Assembly: GCA_960531495.1 (NCBI GenBank)
Contig: OY482847.1
Span: forward strand, 2,935,399-2,999,398
Length of the DNA: 64,000 nucleotides
Source of the DNA: Zeus faber
Taxonomy: Eukaryota > Chordata > Actinopteri > Zeiformes > Zeidae
Direction: 5' to 3'
This document shows positions 62,161-64,000 of the stretch, in pieces. Numbering within the stretch: position 1 is the stretch's first letter; each line of letters starts with the position of its first letter. Below the pieces are notes generated by a model that was not told the origin of the DNA, made no database searches, and worked only from the letters and a program-made list of their open reading frames with translations. A program made the translations under genes and the position numbers.

Positions 62161-62870
62161 ATGCGGACTCCGTCCTGGACGTGGAACAGTGGACCAGCTC
62201 TTTACCCTTGCAGGGTTGCTGGGGGGGTCATGAGAGTTTGTCCACCAAGTCTACATTTTGTGGACCTGGAGAAGGCTTTCGACCGTGTCCCTCGGGGGGA
62301 TCATGTGGGGGGTACTGAGGGAGTATGGGGTACCGGGGCCGTTGGTACGAGCCATCCGGGCCTTGTACAACCAAAGTGAGAGCTGTGTTTGCGTTCTCGT
62401 CAGTCAAACACGTCCTCAGTGGGTGTTGGACTCTGCCAAGGTTGCCCCTTGTCCCCAATTCTGTTTGTGATATTCATGGACAGGATCTCAAAGTGCAGCC
62501 GAGGTGAGGAGAGTGTCCGGTTTGGCAACCTCAGAATTGCATCTCTGCTTTTTGCAGATGATGTGGTTTTGTTGGCTTTATCAGACCGTGACCTCCAGCA
62601 CGCAATGGGGCGGTTTGCCGCCAAGTGTGAAGTGGTCGGGATGAGAGTCAGCACTTCCAAGTCTTAGGCCATGGTTCTTCTCCGGAAAAAAGGTGGATTG
62701 CTCCCTCCGGGTTGGGAGCGAGTTGCTGACCCATGTGAAGGAGTTCAAGTATCTCTGGATCTTGTTCACGATTAAAGGGGAAATTGAGCGTGGGGTGGAG
62801 AGGCGGATCGGTGGGGCGTCAGCAGTGATGCGGGCGGTGCTGCCTGGCCGCCCCCTGTTCTGTGGTCCGC
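62161..62870 (+). mobile_element. RTE/Rex3-like LINE RT fragment
   Basis: The plus strand reads FVDLEKAFDRVPRG (motif A), VLREYGVPGPLVRAIRALYN, GLCQGCPLSPILFVIFMDRI (motif B region), LLFADDVVLLA (motif C), MRVSTSKS-stop, VKEFKYLWILFTIKGEIERG and GGASAVMRAVL. At least four frames and a stop at about 62665. Rex3 naming is from recollection of the QGCPLSP region; the LINE nature is certain. Confidence 0.85.
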
Positions 62871-64000
62871 ATGCTCAGCGGCTGGGGGACGAGATGGGGC
62901 CTGATGGGGGCGCGGAGCTGCCAGGCATGGCGGAGGCACATGGCGGACCGCTCTGCGCCCGTGGCTGATCGCTGTAGGTTGGCTGCCATTAGGTATGGTA
63001 GGTGGGCCTGCTAGGGCATGGTCGGATCCGGGGGGAGGGGGTCCGCATGGTTTCTCCCCGGCTCGCTGCGCCCCTGGATCTATCCGGTCGCAATTCGTTG
63101 GTCCGAGTGCCAAAACTCATAATCAGCAGATAAACCATACAATAGGCCGAGGGCTTGTGTGATGGGCGGGGTCCAGGCTATGTGGATGGAGATGTAGCGG
63201 GCGGCTGCCATCTTGCCTGTCACGCTCCTGCCCAAGCGTGCTTCTCGTTCTTCCCAAAAATGTAATCCCACTCATATTAGGTTAGAACACATACACGTCT
63301 GTGGGGCAGGAGGGGTGCGAGTGATTCGGGTTCGATTTGCCTGAAGGACTCGCACCCCCAACCCCGCAATTTTAAATGCAATTACCAACAGCACACATAG
63401 AGCACTGGGGTTTTCCGGAGTGGCCGGCCGCTAGCAGGTTGGTGTGGGGGCGTGGTCGGCCGGGGGGCGGTCGGGTGGGCCCCCCTGCCGGCTGGGCTGG
63501 AGTCCTGGCAGCTTGCAGCAGGACAACGGCAAGCAGCTGAGGAGAGCGCCGATAAGTGCCCCTGGGGGGGCTGCTTGCCGTTGTGGGTGTGTGTTGGGGT
63601 GTGGGGGGCGGCTATTGGCCCTTTAGTTCTGCTATGCAGCTTCTCTGCGATGGGGTGGTGGATGGCCTGTATATCTGGCAGCCTGCTGGCATCGGGGGGG
63701 TAACATCGAGGTGCCCCGTGCTGAGCACACGCTGCTACGTGTATGGGCACTTGGCGTTCACGCCGGGTGGGCGTCTGGTTGGCTGCGGTGGGGCGGGCCC
63801 CCCCGTTGCTTAGGGTGTGGGTGGACATGGGGCAAGGCGGGCGGCTCGGGGGGGGGGGTCTCAGTCTGTTGTCGTGGGGCCGGGTTACGGGCCCGCGGTC
63901 CGTGCCTTGCGCTGTGCGTGCCTGCACCGGGGGGCTGGTTGTATGTGTGCGCCCCTGGGGTGCGCGATGCTCCCTGGGACTGGGTAATGCTCCTCAGGGC
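62871..64000. repeat. GC-rich, G-skewed unclassified repeat
   Basis: About 1.1 kb with many G runs on the plus strand (e.g. 63032-63050, 63463-63485, 63847-63860). It follows the RT fragment without a clear boundary and runs off the window. Long open frames on both strands (up to 181 codons on minus) follow from the composition. Not recognised. Confidence 0.5.

Noticed and set aside
63382-63927. 181-codon minus-strand frame, Pro/Thr/His-rich
   Set aside because: Lies in a GC-rich repeat; low-complexity peptide with no domain and no conserved motif visible.

Overview
The window looks like intronic, repeat-rich DNA from a ray-finned (probably teleost) fish. It has a multi-exon cadherin-superfamily gene with GT/AG introns, very dense (CA)n/(TG)n/(AT)n microsatellites, and a mix of L2/Rex-like, RTE-like and L1-like LINEs, Tc1 and hAT DNA transposons, and a tRNA-derived SINE. 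The species cannot be named from the sequence. There is no prokaryotic gene organisation, CRISPR array or operon.

The only host gene I can support is on the minus strand. Ten exons lie, in transcript order, at 60020-60224, 55438-55549, 40054-40303, 28837-28979, 18314-18486, 12246-12414, 10790-10960, 10151-10323, 5286-5453 and 2109-2358. All splice junctions keep frame across split codons, and the exons join into one continuous reading frame of about 604 codons (1,814 nt). They encode the end of one extracellular cadherin (EC) repeat, four whole repeats and most of a sixth. First exons, signal peptide, membrane span, cytoplasmic tail and promoter are outside the window. From the text of the repeats I judge it a type III / DN-cadherin (Drosophila CadN, vertebrate Hz-cadherin type) rather than Fat, Dachsous or a clustered protocadherin. 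That family call is from recognition without a search.

Layout by coordinate. 1-2100: a chimeric MITE-arm/SINE fragment and an L2/Rex1-like reverse transcriptase relic. 2.1-12.4 kb: six of the exons, separated by introns with a palindromic MITE, long ATT/CATC and CA/TG tracts, a BED-finger hAT relic and an L2 3' end. 12.4-28.8 kb: two large introns with minisatellites (12-bp array, CT-rich higher-order array, TG higher-order array running into a 200-bp assembly gap). 29-40 kb: a Tc1 transposon with both ends and TA duplication. 40.3-55.4 kb: a 15-kb intron holding a nest of elements, namely a tandem repeat carrying ETS/CRE-like motifs, split by a 3.3-kb hAT element that itself contains a LINE, and then split again by a near-complete L2-type LINE that contains a SINE. 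55.4-60.2 kb: the two most upstream exons in the window. 60.2-64 kb: an L1-like/RTE-like LINE junction and a GC-rich, G-skewed unclassified repeat.

The most interesting items are the nested insertion history and motif-bearing repeat at 42.8-53.1 kb, the apparent calcium-free linker in the cadherin ectodomain, and the dinucleotide tracts abutting several splice sites. I did not find a convincing new molecular system.
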